A stretch of DNA of 64,000 bases from Sparassis latifolia (Eukaryota; Basidiomycota; Agaricomycetes; Polyporales; Sparassidaceae): contig CM031561.1 in the NCBI GenBank assembly GCA_018466975.1, positions 3,100,001 through 3,164,000 of the forward strand. Direction: 5' to 3'. The notes under the pieces were generated by a model, which was not told the DNA's origin, did no database searches, and saw only the letters and a program-made list of their open reading frames with translations. Below, in pieces: positions 46,747 through 59,200 of this stretch (within the stretch, counting starts at the first letter, position 1; each line of letters begins with the position of its first letter). Made by a program: the position numbers and the translations under genes.

Positions 46747-48195
46747 ATGATCTCGGTGAAGACGAAGCATCGTTCGATCACTGACCTCCCAATCGACGTC
46801 CTGATCGAAATATTCAAGTATATTTATTCTTTCTCACAAATACTCGAAGAACATGCCGAGTGGCCCTACCAGGATAATTCGTCAGACCCGCACCTCAAAC
46901 TTGTATCCACACGCTGGGATGAACGTGTCGATCTCTGCGGATCGACGCTCTTCCCTGATGCGCTCGCCTCTGTGTGCCGCCTGTGGCGGGACGCCCTCCA
47001 GCTTGTCTCTGTGTTCTGGACACGCGTCGTTGTCTTTGTCGACGACGATCCTACCCCAATGTCTATGCTAGGCTCTCGCCTCGAGCTGTCCGCCAGCCAT
47101 CCTCTCCACATCACTATAATGCGTCGCCCGACCTCACACCGGGATGCTGACCCCCTCGAAAGGCGGCGCGTTTCTGACACAATGTGTCTCCTCTATCCGC
47201 ATATCTCACGATGGCACCGCTTCCATATCAACGTTCTGCATGCATCCTCGCTCCCGGTCCCACACGTCGAATTGCAAGGAGATGCATTATGCCTCTTCGA
47301 AATGCGCTTCGAATCCCAAATCGACGAGATTCAGTATGATGTCGCCGACTGGATGCCACGTTTCAACGCTCCCGCCCTCACCGAGTTACGCATGGACGGT
47401 CTGACATTCCGCCGCGCGTTCCTCTTCTCACCAGCGTCCATCTCCCACGTACAAGAGCTTTCTATAACGCGATACGCCCGAGGTCATCGCTTGCTGTTCA
47501 CCTTTCGCAATCTCATCGACTGCCTGTGTGCACTACCCAACCTTACGTGGCTGGACCTCGTTGACTTGGATATCTTGCCGGAGGTGGGCACTGGACCTAT
47601 CCTAGGGCTCTCGCGATGTCGCCCAAGATACTGCAAGTTCGAACTGCTGTCCAGCGCGATTACGCGTTTGCTTTCCCTTTGCCTCCAGAACGCCATCTAT
47701 GACCTGTCGCTCACACAGTGCACCATCCCTCACAGGATAGATCTCAGTAGCGTGGGTGATCTACGCCTGCAGAATATCGACCATGACCAGGACCTCGAGC
47801 CACTTTTGCTCAATTGGGACTCGGTTCACCTGTGTGTGCACTCGTGTCCGGGCTTTGGCGCTTCCCTTCTGAGTGCCATGGCGTACGAGATCGACGGGCA
47901 CGATAATTGGCTATGTCCACGGCTGACAATCCTCGAGCTGCTCGATTGCACCAACTTCACGAGCGCAGATATGCGTGCGATGGTTCAGGCGCGCCACAAA
48001 GCCCACGCGGAAAGTGGCTTTGCTGATGATTTTGACGATGAATTCACCGTTACATCTCTTACTCATCTAACGGTCGTAGGCAATATGGAGCTTTGGTTGG
48101 CGGACAGGGAATGGCTTGACCAGAATGTTGACTATGTGTCGTGGAATGGGTGGTGTGGTGGTTACGCGCGTCAGACTGTGTATCACAGGTCATGA
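46747..48195 (+). CDS. F-box protein, intronless
   Basis: Predicted 482-residue F-box protein encoded by a single exon. The motif SITDLPIDVLIEIFKYIYSF at residues 10-29 begins the F-box, which continues through SVCRLWRDALQLVSVFWTRV near residue 90; this split layout is usual in agaricomycete F-box proteins. The rest shows leucine-rich strands (LNLTWLDLVDL-like, LSSVGDLRLQNI). The ATG at 46747 is the first in frame. It is probably an SCF ligase receptor of unknown target. A decayed paralogue follows 490 bp downstream in the same direction, so a local tandem duplication occurred. The absence of introns contrasts with the neighbouring genes. Confidence 0.85.
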   Translation: MISVKTKHRSITDLPIDVLIEIFKYIYSFSQILEEHAEWPYQDNSSDPHLKLVSTRWDERVDLCGSTLFPDALASVCRLWRDALQLVSVFWTRVVVFVDDDPTPMSMLGSRLELSASHPLHITIMRRPTSHRDADPLERRRVSDTMCLLYPHISRWHRFHINVLHASSLPVPHVELQGDALCLFEMRFESQIDEIQYDVADWMPRFNAPALTELRMDGLTFRRAFLFSPASISHVQELSITRYARGHRLLFTFRNLIDCLCALPNLTWLDLVDLDILPEVGTGPILGLSRCRPRYCKFELLSSAITRLLSLCLQNAIYDLSLTQCTIPHRIDLSSVGDLRLQNIDHDQDLEPLLLNWDSVHLCVHSCPGFGASLLSAMAYEIDGHDNWLCPRLTILELLDCTNFTSADMRAMVQARHKAHAESGFADDFDDEFTVTSLTHLTVVGNMELWLADREWLDQNVDYVSWNGWCGGYARQTVYHRS

Positions 48196-48687
48196 ATGTA
48201 AGCCTATATGAGTCTTATTTGGTATGTTCTGATTTAGTTCAGCATGACGTAGGAATACCAATGTGCCTGGAGGCTTACTGTAGCTGCCAGTGGCGAGAGG
48301 CTTGTCTTCCCACACTTAAGACTAGTGGGTGAATAGTAACACATCCTTTCCTCCGCTGCACAGAAGCTCACAGGTGAATCTTAGGATTGTGTATTTGTAA
48401 GTATTGTGTGTCGTCACTGATGAGGGCAGACGCTTGAGAGCAATATCTGAGACCGCGTGCGATAGCTATGGCTTTCCATCTTGAAGCCATCTTCCTCTCA
48501 AATCTCATCCCGTGAACCTTGTATATGGTAAGTCACAATCTAGCGTGCAATCGATATCAACGTTTGATGGTTGACCCTGATGACAATGTTCTGGCAAATC
48601 GCAGGCTACAGCGCTCACCATTGGGAAGAGTCCCGACTCACGCTGCATTACACACATCTTCAACGACAACAGACAACGGAACGATCA
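48196..48687. other. Spacer between tandem F-box copies
   Basis: No supported feature. The start of the decayed copy's F-box may extend into it. Confidence 0.35.
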
Positions 48688-49556
48688 ATGACGGCCCCGC
48701 TGAAACTCATTGAAATATTCAAGCACCTTTTTTCTTCGCATGCAAGTATAGCAAGATGCAGACCTCTGCTTCCCTGCACTCTTCCGATCGACAGGAAGCG
48801 ATATCGCTCCGCCGGCATCGCGGAGCTCTACTTCTACGCATCTGGACTCACTGATCTCCACATCGACTCCGCCGTTCATTTCTCTTGATACCTCAGTCTA
48901 TTGCCTCTGTCAAGCGACTTGTCATCACGCACTATGCACCAGGTGCTCAATCACGTATGTTATTCACCGTACGCGTCCTCGCCGAGTGTGTCAGTGCTCT
49001 CCTGGAAAACCTTTCTCTCGTCCACCTCGATATATCTTCATCGGCCGGCGAAGCGCTTCCCCAGGAACGGCTAACATGCCACGCCTTTTCCTTCGGCCTT
49101 GAAGCTCTCTGGCGAGGTACTGGGGTCACTCTTTGACCGACTCGGGGTGGAAAACCTTGAGGAACTCAACCTGATACAGCGCACCATCCATGACTGGATC
49201 GCACTCAGCTATGCTTTAACCTGTACCCGAAGGACATCCAGGCTGCGCAACACATTGCACCAATCCTTCTCGACTGGGAGGTGCTCTTTCTTACTGTGCA
49301 AGGGAGTCCGAGCTTCGATGCGGGCCTTCTACCTTCACAACTTTACGGGCGGAGATATGCGCAGGAGGATGGAGGCCCGTTACATGGCACGCGCTGAGAC
49401 GGGATTTGTCGACGACAAATCCTGCACGGTGTCGTCTGTCAAGCATCTCGCGGTCTATGGCGAGCCCGAGCCCGCACCCGAAGACAGGCAATGTTTTTCG
49501 ACTGCGCTGTTAAGTATGTGCTGCGGAATGGGCGGTCCGGTGGCCAAGCCTCCGTG
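48688..49556 (+). pseudogene. Decayed tandem paralogue of the intronless F-box gene
   Basis: Pieces align in order with the intact gene: PLKLIEIFKHLFSS with its F-box, IASVKRLVITHYAPG with ISHVQELSITRYARG, LAECVSALLENLSLVHLD with LIDCLCALPNLTWLDL, ENLEELNLIQRTIHDW with NAIYDLSLTQCTIP, and GDMRRRMEARYMARAETGFV with ADMRAMVQARHKAHAESGFA. The intervening central part is much shorter and the pieces lie in three frames, so large deletions and frame changes have inactivated it. Confidence 0.8.
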
Positions 49557-51817
49557 ATATATCACCTTGATTCTTCACGCCACCAGGAAATTGAAGCATT
49601 CTTGGCAATCTCATCTGCGATGAATACATCCGATGAAACTCCCTCGGTCGGCGTCATCTCAGTCAGCAGAATGTGTCGGATATAGTCGACGCTCGTCTAT
49701 GTGTCTCTCGGTATCCTAGGCGTCGCGAAGCTGACTATTGGAGGAGGTCTGTCGGAGGTAGTCTGCCTGTTATTCGCCTGCGCAGAAAATGCCTGTTCCT
49801 GGCCCTGGCGCATCTCGGTAGGTGTTCTACTCTGCGAAATATTTCCAGTCTCATCCCATCGAATTAGTCTATTCAGAAACCCGGTTTACGCAGAAACCCC
49901 CCCTGCTTTTGGTAATTCCGTGATGGGTCTGAAAAAAAGTCGAAGACGCTCACCTGTCAATGTTTAACAGCGGTCTCCTGGGTCCGCTGTCGAGCTCGGT
50001 GAGGGCGCACGCATTGGCCGGGTGCTAGCGTGGGCCGGTGTACCCCATGTCGTTCATCGGGTGCCGCTCATTGCCTACTACGTCGAGTAGTGGTGTCCCA
50101 TCGTTGTAAAGGTGAGCTGAAAAGGCTTTGTATAAGTGGACATCATGTCGTACAGAGCCAAAGAGATGGTACACACCTAAATTCGGCGACTGGCCATTGC
50201 TCGTCTTCTCCAATGACAACGCCGACGCGGTCCACCCTGTGCGACACTGTGAGCAATGAATTAATGACGCGCGGTAGTCGGTGTCAGTGGTTGACGCCGT
50301 CATTGGCGCTCATTGACATTTCTTCGATGGTATTTCCGTCTTCGCATTTTTCTCTTCAGCAGTTCCGGGGGAAGGGGGTTTATTTTCCCGCGGGGGGTTT
50401 CTGAATAGACTCATCCCATCCCATCCTGCCAGTGGAAATCTTCTTGTTCGGAGGACCCCGTATCACATGCGAGCAAGTAGATCCACTGCCTCGATACCGC
50501 AATCCGGAAAATCTAAGCCGGGAAGTCTACTATGCTTTGGAAAATGAATCGATGACATCACAGGCTGGCGCTTCGTGGCTCATTTTCTGTGACTGACACA
50601 GGTTCCAGCGTCATCACGTTCGTAGTAAAATTGTACTGGAGCACACCGCGTGTCCCTGCGGGTCGACTGAAGTAGAGTTCGGTGATAGTGGCGCGCCGTT
50701 GTGGGTCGAGTCTCAGCGAATGCCAAGATGTCGCCACTATTCGTGCATCGCGCACACAATGTGGTGAGGCCTCCGTCCATCTGTCCATGTCAATGCTGTC
50801 ACTGAACCTCAAAATTTCTCGTGGATAGGTAGGCACTGTCCATGCATAGCACTCTCACAGCCATCTGTCTTCCAAACTCGTCAACATTGCTATCAAGACG
50901 GAGCTACGGGGACAGCACCATTCCTGATGGCGCGATGCTGGCCAGCTAGCAGCGTGCGTGGGTGTATTGGCAGAGACTAGTACCGCAAGGTGGACAGACA
51001 GTGAGTCAGGACGTCCGAATTCGCAGGAGACGGATCATCTACTTGCCCATATTAGTGCTGGAATGCCACGTTACGACACGGTGGCTTATCCCGCTATCAA
51101 TTTGAGATAGAAGAGGCTAGAACCCAGTGGGAAGAGCTTGGTGAGTTCTTCACCTTCAGCCGCACTTCCTGAGTGCCCTGATTTTCATTAAAACGATCGT
51201 GCAAACCAGCTCTTTAGAGTGCGGAAGCAGGCCGAAGGAGCCATTCGAGTTGCAGGACGCAGATTCATCGATGAATTGATATCGATAAGGGGCCACTAAG
51301 GGGCACACAATTCGCGACCGTACGACGTGCGTCAACAAGGAGTTTACGGGGAATGGCGAAAAGAGCTCAGAAGCCCACATTGGATGTACCGCTGCCGAGA
51401 CAGATCTAGTTCGAAAGCGGCGCGGTAAGCATAAGCCCCTGTCCATTCTCTATTCCGCCAAAACCGCGACAGAACCACGGCGTTGAGTTTGCGCAATGCA
51501 ATACCGCAAGCTGGAGCGTCGACGAGGAGAACCTCTGTGGCGAAATGACGGGCGCTTAACGGTTTGGGGCTAATATTAGCCGTGATCGGACTGTGACGAG
51601 GCCCGATATGGCGAACCAAGATGATGAGGAAGAAATGCAAGCGCGAAGTGAGGGGAATGGCGAAAACACCTCATTCGAAATATTCGCCGCGCTCAACAAT
51701 TTCACTATCATCCGGACGCCAAACTGATAGCCCGGCGTGCCTTGCGAGGCCCCACATTTAAGCTGGTCGATGAGTCCTCTCGTTCATCCTCCTGTTCATC
51801 CATCCCTCTCCCCCGCT
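49557..51817. other. Intergenic, about 2.3 kb, nothing firm
   Basis: Minus-strand frames at 50025-50303 and 50558-50836 have protein-like composition but no recognised family; the first contains LYNDGT, faintly like the BTB copies. No RNA gene or repeat recognised. Confidence 0.35.
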
Positions 51818-54800
51818 ATGGCGGACGCAAAGGTCAAGCTGGAAGTGTCGTCCAAGTCGGAAGTACCCAACGACTATGATGTCCAAATCCGGTCTGTTTT
51901 ACACCGTTGTTTCTCTCGCTATCTCTAATCATACAATTGCCAGCTATCGCACCCTCTCCATCCATGTCGACGAGACCATGGACGAGAAAGTGCCGGCAGG
52001 CAAGGGTGGTGCTGACCCTGCCTCAGCTATCCGCCAGATTGACGCACACATGATATCCCCTGAGGATGTCTTCAGCCGCTTCTCGACGTCCCCTACGGTC
52101 GGTCTCGAGTCTGAGGCCGTCCAACGCAGGCAGAAGTCCGGTGGGAAGAATATCATTTCCCCGCCAAAGACCCAGTACTGGAAGAAGGCGCTGAATTACA
52201 TATTCGGCGGTTTCAACTTCCTCATGTGGATCGCGTTCATCGTCACGCTAGTATGTCCCTCCCACCGTCCCCGCTGACAGTAGTGCTGCATCCATATGCT
52301 GTTCAGCTGTCCTACAAGCCGCTCGGTGATCCCAGCCCGCAGGCGTTCAATCTTGGGGTAGCCATTCTCTTGGTTCGTCGTGCCCTCGGTCGATCACTGT
52401 CCGTCGGTGACTGACAAGCCGCTTAGTTGTTGGTCATCATCGTGTCTGCAACTTTCTACGCATGGGTCGATTGGCATGCTTCGCGGATCATGAGCTCCAT
52501 CAAGACCCTCATTGCAGAGGAGGCCCTCGTCGTTCGTGACGGCAAGCAGCAGAGCGTGTCCGCAAAGGATCTCGTCGTGGGCGACCTTGTGCAGCTTCAC
52601 ATGGGCGACCGTGTTCCCGCCGACCTTCGCCTCGTGGCCGCGTCCAGCGACGTTCGCTTTGACCGTGCTCTGTTGACCGGCGAGAGGTAGTGTCAGTTCA
52701 CTCCCACCGTGACTACAAACTGACAATTTTGTTAATCAGCGACATGATCCCTGGAACGCTCGACATGACCTCCCCAAACGCGCTCGAGACGCGCAACCTC
52801 GCGCTCAGCTCGACCTTCGTCGTCCAAGGCACCTGCACGGGCGTCGTGTTCGCCATCGGCGACAAGTCCGTCATGGGCCGCATCGTCGCGATGTCGGGCG
52901 AGACGAAGTTCAAGCTGACGACGGTCCAGAAAGAGGTCTGGTTCTTCACCAAGATCGTCTCGGGCCTCGCACTCGGCCTCTTCGTAATCTCCATCATCGT
53001 CTGGGGCGCGTGGCTCAGGAAGAGCTATCCTGGATACGAGACCGCTAGTGGAGCGATCATTAATTCTATCGGCTGCTTGACCGCGTTTGTCCCTCAGGTG
53101 CGCTACTTCGGTTTTTGTGGCGGTCCGTGCCGCCCATCGCTCACCGTTATATCAGGGTCTTCCTGTCTGCGTGGCATTGTCGCTCACCATAGTTGCCAAA
53201 CGCATGGCCAAGCGCAATGTCCTGGTCAAGAACCTTGCTACTATAGAGACATTGGGATGCATGTCTGTGCTATGCTCCGATAAAACTGGTACGCTCACCG
53301 TCGGAAAAATGGTCAGTTAGTCCTGTTCCTCTATTCATGCTCTTCTGCTGACACCGCGACAGTCGCTGCAAAACGTCGCCTTCCTTGATAGCCAGCATAC
53401 GGTAGAGGAGATTCACGAGAAGTTCTCTGCGGAAGAGAAGTCCGATGCGCCTGCTGCCTTCAAGGCTCTCCATATGATCGGCCGTCTGTGCAACGGTGCC
53501 AAGTTTGACTCAACCTCTGCGCACCTCCCAGTGGACGAGCGTCCTGTCAAGGGCGATGCCACCGACACCGCCGTCCTCCGCTTCTCCGAGGCACTCTCCA
53601 TCCCGTCCCTAGACATCGACACTGCTTCCCTCCTGTCTTCCCACGGCAAAGTCTTCGAGATCCCGTTCAACTCCAAGAACAAGTGGATGCTCACAGTCGT
53701 CCGCTCGCATTCCATGGCGGAGAACCCGCCTGCTGAGAACTGGATGCTCGTCAAGGGCGCGCCGGACGTGCTCTTCCCCGCCTGCACCACCATCATGCTG
53801 TCCGACGGCTCCGTCGTCCCCTCAACTCGACCCGCCGCACCCAGATCTTCATGCTTCAGGAAAACTGGAGCAGCCAGGGCCAGCGCGTCCTCGCCCTCTG
53901 CCGCCGCTCGCTCGCCGACGTCAAGCTGAATATGGACTCGATGTCGGCTAACGATGTTGAGGAACTCATGTATGCGGAACTCCAGGGCCTCACATTGGTG
54001 GGCTTGGTCGGCATACGCGACCCTCCGCGTGGGGACGTGCCTGATGCGGTTAGAACTATCCGTCGTGCTGGTGTTCGCGTGGCCATGGTCACTGGGGACT
54101 TCAAGCTGACGGCGCTCGCCATCGCTATGCAGGTCCGTCGAGTCCCGAGTCGATTCGTGACCGCAGTGTGCTGACCGTGTTGTATGTAGGTCGGGATCGT
54201 CACTACCGAGAAGGTCGACTCGCTCCAGCAGATGCGCACTTCCGACTCTGCACAGCGCTTCATCAGTCTGCCCGCACCACGAATCAAACCTGGCGAGGAT
54301 GACCCGATACGTGCGCTCGTCCTCACCGGTGAAGACGTCGAGAGTCTCACGGCAGAAGACTGGAACATGGTCGTTGGCAACTACACGGAGCTCGTCTTCG
54401 CTCGTACGACGCCAGAGCAGAAGCTGCGCATCGTGGAGAGCATCAAAGCGCGCGGAGACAACACGGTTGCAGTCACTGGCGACGGTGTGAACGACGCCCC
54501 TGCTCTCAGGGCGAGCGATATCGGCGTGGCTATGGGTAGCGGCAGCGATGTCGCCAAGGAAGCTGGTGAGTATGCGGGTGTTTCAACTACTCAGGCAGTA
54601 GCTGAGGCTCTTCCTAGCGGCTATGGTCCTCCTCAATAATGACCTTTCCTCGGTCGTTGTCGCTATCCAGATGGGTCGTCTTGTCTTCGACAACTTGAAG
54701 AAGGTCATGATTTACTTAATGCCGGTAAGTCCGTCATAGATGCATTGGCGGTGCGCATATACTGACGAGGCTGTAGGCTGGCACGTACACCGAGTTCATC

Positions 54801-55715
54801 ACTGTGTTCTGCAACGTCTTCCTTGGGATGCAGCTTGCTCTGAGCTCGTACCTTCAGGTTTGCTTCTCTATCACCAACGATGTTGTCATGTCTATCTCGT
54901 TGATGTATGAGCAACCCGAGGCCGGTAAGTCTTTAGTATGCCCGCCATTGTTAAACGTGCTGATCTTGTTGTTTGAAGACCTCATGCTCCGCAAGCCGCG
55001 CAATGCACGCACTGATCGTCTCACCGACTGGCGCTTCTTCATTCAGATTTACCTCGTACGTGTTTCGTGACCCCCACATTTATCCCCTCCTAATGCGAGT
55101 TATCGACCGCAGTTTATTGGGCTCATGATGTGGCCTTGTGCGATGAGCATGTGGTTCCTGTACATGAACCAGCAAGGCCTGCACTTCTACGATGTCATGC
55201 TCGTCTATGACAAGTGGGCCGACGGGTGGCAAGGTAAAACCGCCGCTCAGCTTCAGCAATATGTTTATGTCGGCCAGTGCATCTAGTACGTGTCATCACG
55301 CTTGTGCGTCGCATGACTCGTGGCTGAGATCCACCGCAGCTACGTGACGATGGTTTTCATGCAGTACGGCGGCCTGCTCTCCGTGCGGAACCGCCGCGTC
55401 TCGATTCTGCAGTCAAACCCGCTGTGGGGCCCGCGCCGGAACCTCGTCGTGCCCATGGGCATGATCGGCACCATGCTCATCGCCGTCGTCAATTTGTATG
55501 GCCATGGCCTCCAGCATGTTTTCTACACCACGCCGATTCCGGGGATGTACTGGGGCATCCCCTTCGGCTTCGCGTTCGGGATCTTGACCATGGACGAGCT
55601 GAGAAAGCTAGTTGTAAGGACGTATCCCAAGGTGGGTCTGCTTCCTGCGCACCTGTGTAATTGTATCTCTGACGCGTGTCGGATATAGTCGATCGTTGCG
55701 AAGATGGCTTGGTAA
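51818..55715 (+). CDS. P-type ATPase, P2C (Na,K-ATPase-like) group
   Basis: Predicted cation pump of about 1,063 residues. Fourteen exons: 51818-51891, 51944-52250, 52307-52372, 52427-52686, 52740-53097, 53156-53311, 53363-54132, 54190-54565, 54618-54724, 54777-54924, 54979-55055, 55113-55285, 55340-55631, 55689-55715; introns 51-58 nt. Motifs: LTGE in the actuator, CSDKTGTLT with phosphorylated Asp397, KGAPD in the nucleotide domain, MVTGD and VTGDGVNDAPAL in the hinge, then SLMYEQPEADLM after TM6 and KPRNARTDRL, as in the alpha subunit of Na,K-ATPase. The TM4 motif is VPQGLP instead of VPEGL. The frame is broken once, in exon 7, where a run of four C at 53818-53821 needs five. Otherwise complete, ending SIVAKMAW. 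Which ions it moves cannot be decided from the sequence. Confidence 0.9.
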
Positions 55716-56786
55716 CACCGTGTACTTTCATATGCTGACCAGTGACTGGGATTGAGGCTGCACCATGTATGAGATAGAGACTATCTGCTCGTCTTCAATT
55801 CTGCGAGGCTGCATATGTATATTATTTGGTATACTCTTGGTGGCGTTCGAAGCGTCAAAATAATTCACTCTTTGGACAACGCTCTCACCTGCACTACGCG
55901 TTTCGGGAAAGGCACGATTCCCTCGAAATAGATTACGCTAGCTCATGCGTAGGGCCGGTGCTCGGATTCTACTATGCATCAGGAGTTTTTATATGCTATG
56001 ACATGATGGTATGAAGTGCTCTTTGTCAGTAGTTATTGTCTACCATAGGGCTTCGCCCTCGAGGCCAATAAACAGGATTCAAATTTTCTTTAAATGTTTG
56101 TATGGAGATATTTTGCATTACCATGTTCTGAGATAGTGTACCACATTGCGGGTGGCTTTGCCAATCGTGGTGACACTCTTCCTCCGCCAAATTGATGGCC
56201 CTGTCACGCGGGGTCACGCGGCCAATCACAGACCATTTACGGTCCCTGCCTATTATAATACGCGCGTCGCGCGAGCGCGAGTCCAGTCCCCAGCCAGCCT
56301 TGCTGAACGTAATAAAAACGGTTGTTGAACGCGGGAGGACACCGTACGCGAAGGTCGCGGTGCGTTCGTGAAGATATGATTAATTAGGGAGAGTATATTA
56401 GCATCAGGAAAACCCAACGATTCGTTGCTGACTCACTGGCTATGCATAAGTCAAATGAGGAAGGTGGCGCCTAGCCTCGACGCTCAGCGCTCAGCTCTCA
56501 GTTGCAGCTCGTTTCGAACTTACTCCCAACAATATTGCTTTCGAGTATTCTGGTTCCTTATATTCGTGCTTGATCATCTGCTCGCTGTTCACTCGTTCTT
56601 TTATTCGCCATCCATCTTCACTCGCTTTCTGATATCTCCTGCCCTAACAAGGTCCTCCGTTGCAATTACGGAATCCAACATATTCTTGTTTACTTCCTGA
56701 TAATTCCACTCGACTTGGACTTCACATTAATCTGAACTTCGGAGAACTTAGCTACTGAACAATTAATCTTGCGGGAATATATCGGC
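55716..56786. other. Intergenic region between ATPase and Atg14-like gene
   Basis: About 1 kb with only short open frames; it should hold the ATPase 3' flank and the promoter of the next gene. Nothing specific recognised. Confidence 0.4.
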
Positions 56787-59187
56787 ATGGAGTGCCAGAA
56801 TTGTGAGCTGAAACAACGCCAGTTCTACTGCGAGAGTTGTCTTAGGCAGCAGTACGTTCTAAGCATATGAAATGGTACTTCAACTGACTCCCTAGCAGCT
56901 TGTTGTCTTTCCGTCTCCAAACGAATCATCTTGCTACCGATCGGGACGCTCACATTGCCTCGGCGCAGCGTGCACTAGTCACTGTGGTTGACCCTGCCCG
57001 ACTGATAAGAGCTGACCTTAAGGGCACCGAGGAAAGAGTGCGAGAGTTGTGGGAGGGTGTCGATGAAGTCAGGAAAGTAAACGAAAAGAGTGAGTCGCGA
57101 AATTCTCTCGTTCTGGCTGAGGATGTCAGTGGGCATGGGTGTCACGACCTCAGGGTTGTCAGGTGGTGGATGTGTCTGTCATGCAGTAACTCCAACCCGT
57201 ATTTTCCAAGTGGGTAGGGAATCCTGAACATGTTCGTAAATCATCGAAATCCCCAACTTTGAAGCGGAAGATGTGGGCCCTCCTCTGCGGTATTTCAAGG
57301 TTGTTTTCAGAATTTCCACTCAATCTTGAGTTGTTGAGGTTTCCCTATCGGTTCGGAAATGCTTTGAGAATTTCGCAGTACAAAACCCTTTTGTATATGA
57401 ACACAAGCTGGCATACCATTCTTCGTGCCCTTTGATGCAATACGACTTGCATGGCTGCGGTTGATATACCTCGCCCTTTCGCGTCCCTTCTGACGTCTCT
57501 GAGAAAACTAAATCTGATTCTTTTGAATATCGTAGCACGAGAACGGCTAAGGAATCGTCGCAGTACATTTTCCGCCCGCCGGCGGACTATCGCGATCGCG
57601 TCTTCTACATTCAACCATCCCCCCACGCCTTCAACGTCCGCCTCTCCTCCCCAGGCCTTTACACCGACCCCTCCCGGCTCGTATCCCTCCTCACACGATC
57701 TCCCGCACTCTCCAGTTTCCACGTCTCCTCAATCTTCCCGGCCCATAGTGCACCGCCGTGGGTCTTCGTCTTCTAGCGTACCCGGTTCTAGCACCATCGT
57801 CCGTCCTGCAATGTCCGGATCCCGTACAGCGCAGCCACTCCCCTCGCGTCCAACACTTTCCATCCTCTTAACTTCACCGCACGCGCCACTCGGTGTTAGC
57901 TCGCCCATCCAGGCGCGTCCGGGCTATGCGGCGTCGAACAAGAGTGCTGATTCACTAACACGCCAGATTGACGAGGCAACGTATCAGCTCGCTGCTTTGT
58001 CTGACACGCTTGCGCGTGCACGGTCTGGGTTAGTGCAGGAGCTAGTGGAGGTCTTCAGCATTGTAGAAGTACGCCATTTTCTGGCACTGCTGTAGTATCT
58101 CTGGCTGACTTTGTGCGCCGTCAGGTTGGCGGTCGTCCACCATTAGGTGGTAAAGCGGGTGCGAAGGGGGAATGGACCATTGGGGGGCTTGTCCTACCCG
58201 TTCCCGGTGACATCAGACGTATGCCACCATCGTCCGCGTAGATCGCTTGAAGTCTGACGAGTTCGTGCAGGATATCCTCCAGATCATATCAACGCAGTGC
58301 TCACGCATACGCTTCATTTTCTCTCCTTGCTTGCGTTCTACCTCGGTATCAAGCTCCCATTTGAGGTCATTTGGAGCAGATCTACTACACCGCCATTGCC
58401 GTCGAGCAGCAATAGCAGCTCCTCTTCGGCGAACCTCAAGGGTAATGGACTCTTGGGTGTAGGTATTCCATGGCTCGGTGCGTGCAAGGGCGGCGAGAGC
58501 GGAGGATGGGCGCGATGGTCAGCGAAACATCCTTTGCATGTCTCGTCGTCCTCTCCTGCGACACCCTCCACCACAGCTGCTCCCCCAACCGGTTCTAACG
58601 ATCGGGCTTCACGGCCTGGCGGCTATCCGCGTCCTGCCAGCAAGTCATCGGTGCCGTCGTCCTCGTCTTCCGCCAAGTCTACACCTACACGTTCCAACGC
58701 ACTGTCGGCGTCGCTCGCGGACTCACAACTTGAGGATCTTCCGGGTACAGGCGTTGGCGCTGGTACGTCGACTCATAACAGTTCGTTCACGACAGCCCTC
58801 GCGATGCTGCTGTACAATGTCTGCTACCTTGCACATACACAAGCAGTTGACGTACCGCTCGCGCAGGCGGGCGAGGTGCTCGGGAACCTCTGGGCGGTGT
58901 GTTGCAGCCAGGAGCTCGGGAGGTGAGTTTTTTCCTTGTCTCTGATAATTTATCTTTGCTGAAATCTCGTGCATTCACAGGAAATCGCATGAGACACATC
59001 CGCTCCTTCCTGCTCCCACTCCGCCGAGCTTCCCGCTGGACTTCGCGCAGCTTCTCCAGGCGACTGCAGCGAACCCGACACGCCCACGTGCGCGGGGAAC
59101 GACGGGTAGGGGACGCATCACGCCGAGCGCATTGTGGAGGAAGACGAGGATGGGTGGGATTTGGTCGATGCAGATGGTGCCGACTAG
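56787..59187 (+). CDS. Atg14/UVRAG-like autophagy protein
   Basis: Predicted protein of about 580 residues related to the Atg14/UVRAG/Vps38 family, subunits of the class III phosphatidylinositol 3-kinase complex in autophagy and vacuolar sorting. Six exons: 56787-56851, 56899-57089, 57536-58068, 58125-58218, 58271-58922 and 58981-59187. The N-terminus has two CxxC pairs (Cys3, 6, 15, 18), as in yeast Atg14, followed by a charged coiled-coil-like region. Then a Ser/Pro-rich low-complexity stretch, and the conserved family block QELVEVFSIVEV, WTIGGLVLPVPGDIRRYPPD, HTLHFLSLLAFYLGIKLPFE and LLYNVCYLAHTQ. Intron 2 is 446 nt, eight times the local norm. The last exon fits the family end (acidic EEDEDGWDLVDADG) only if one more G is present in the run at 59109-59112; as written the frame runs to a stop at 59200. 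Confidence 0.8.
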
Positions 59188-59200
59188 TGAATGTGGCTAG

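Noticed and set aside
49557..51817. Possible further BTB or F-box relics (50025-50303, 50558-50836)
   Set aside because: Only a few residues (such as LYNDGT) resemble the BTB copies; too little to support a call.
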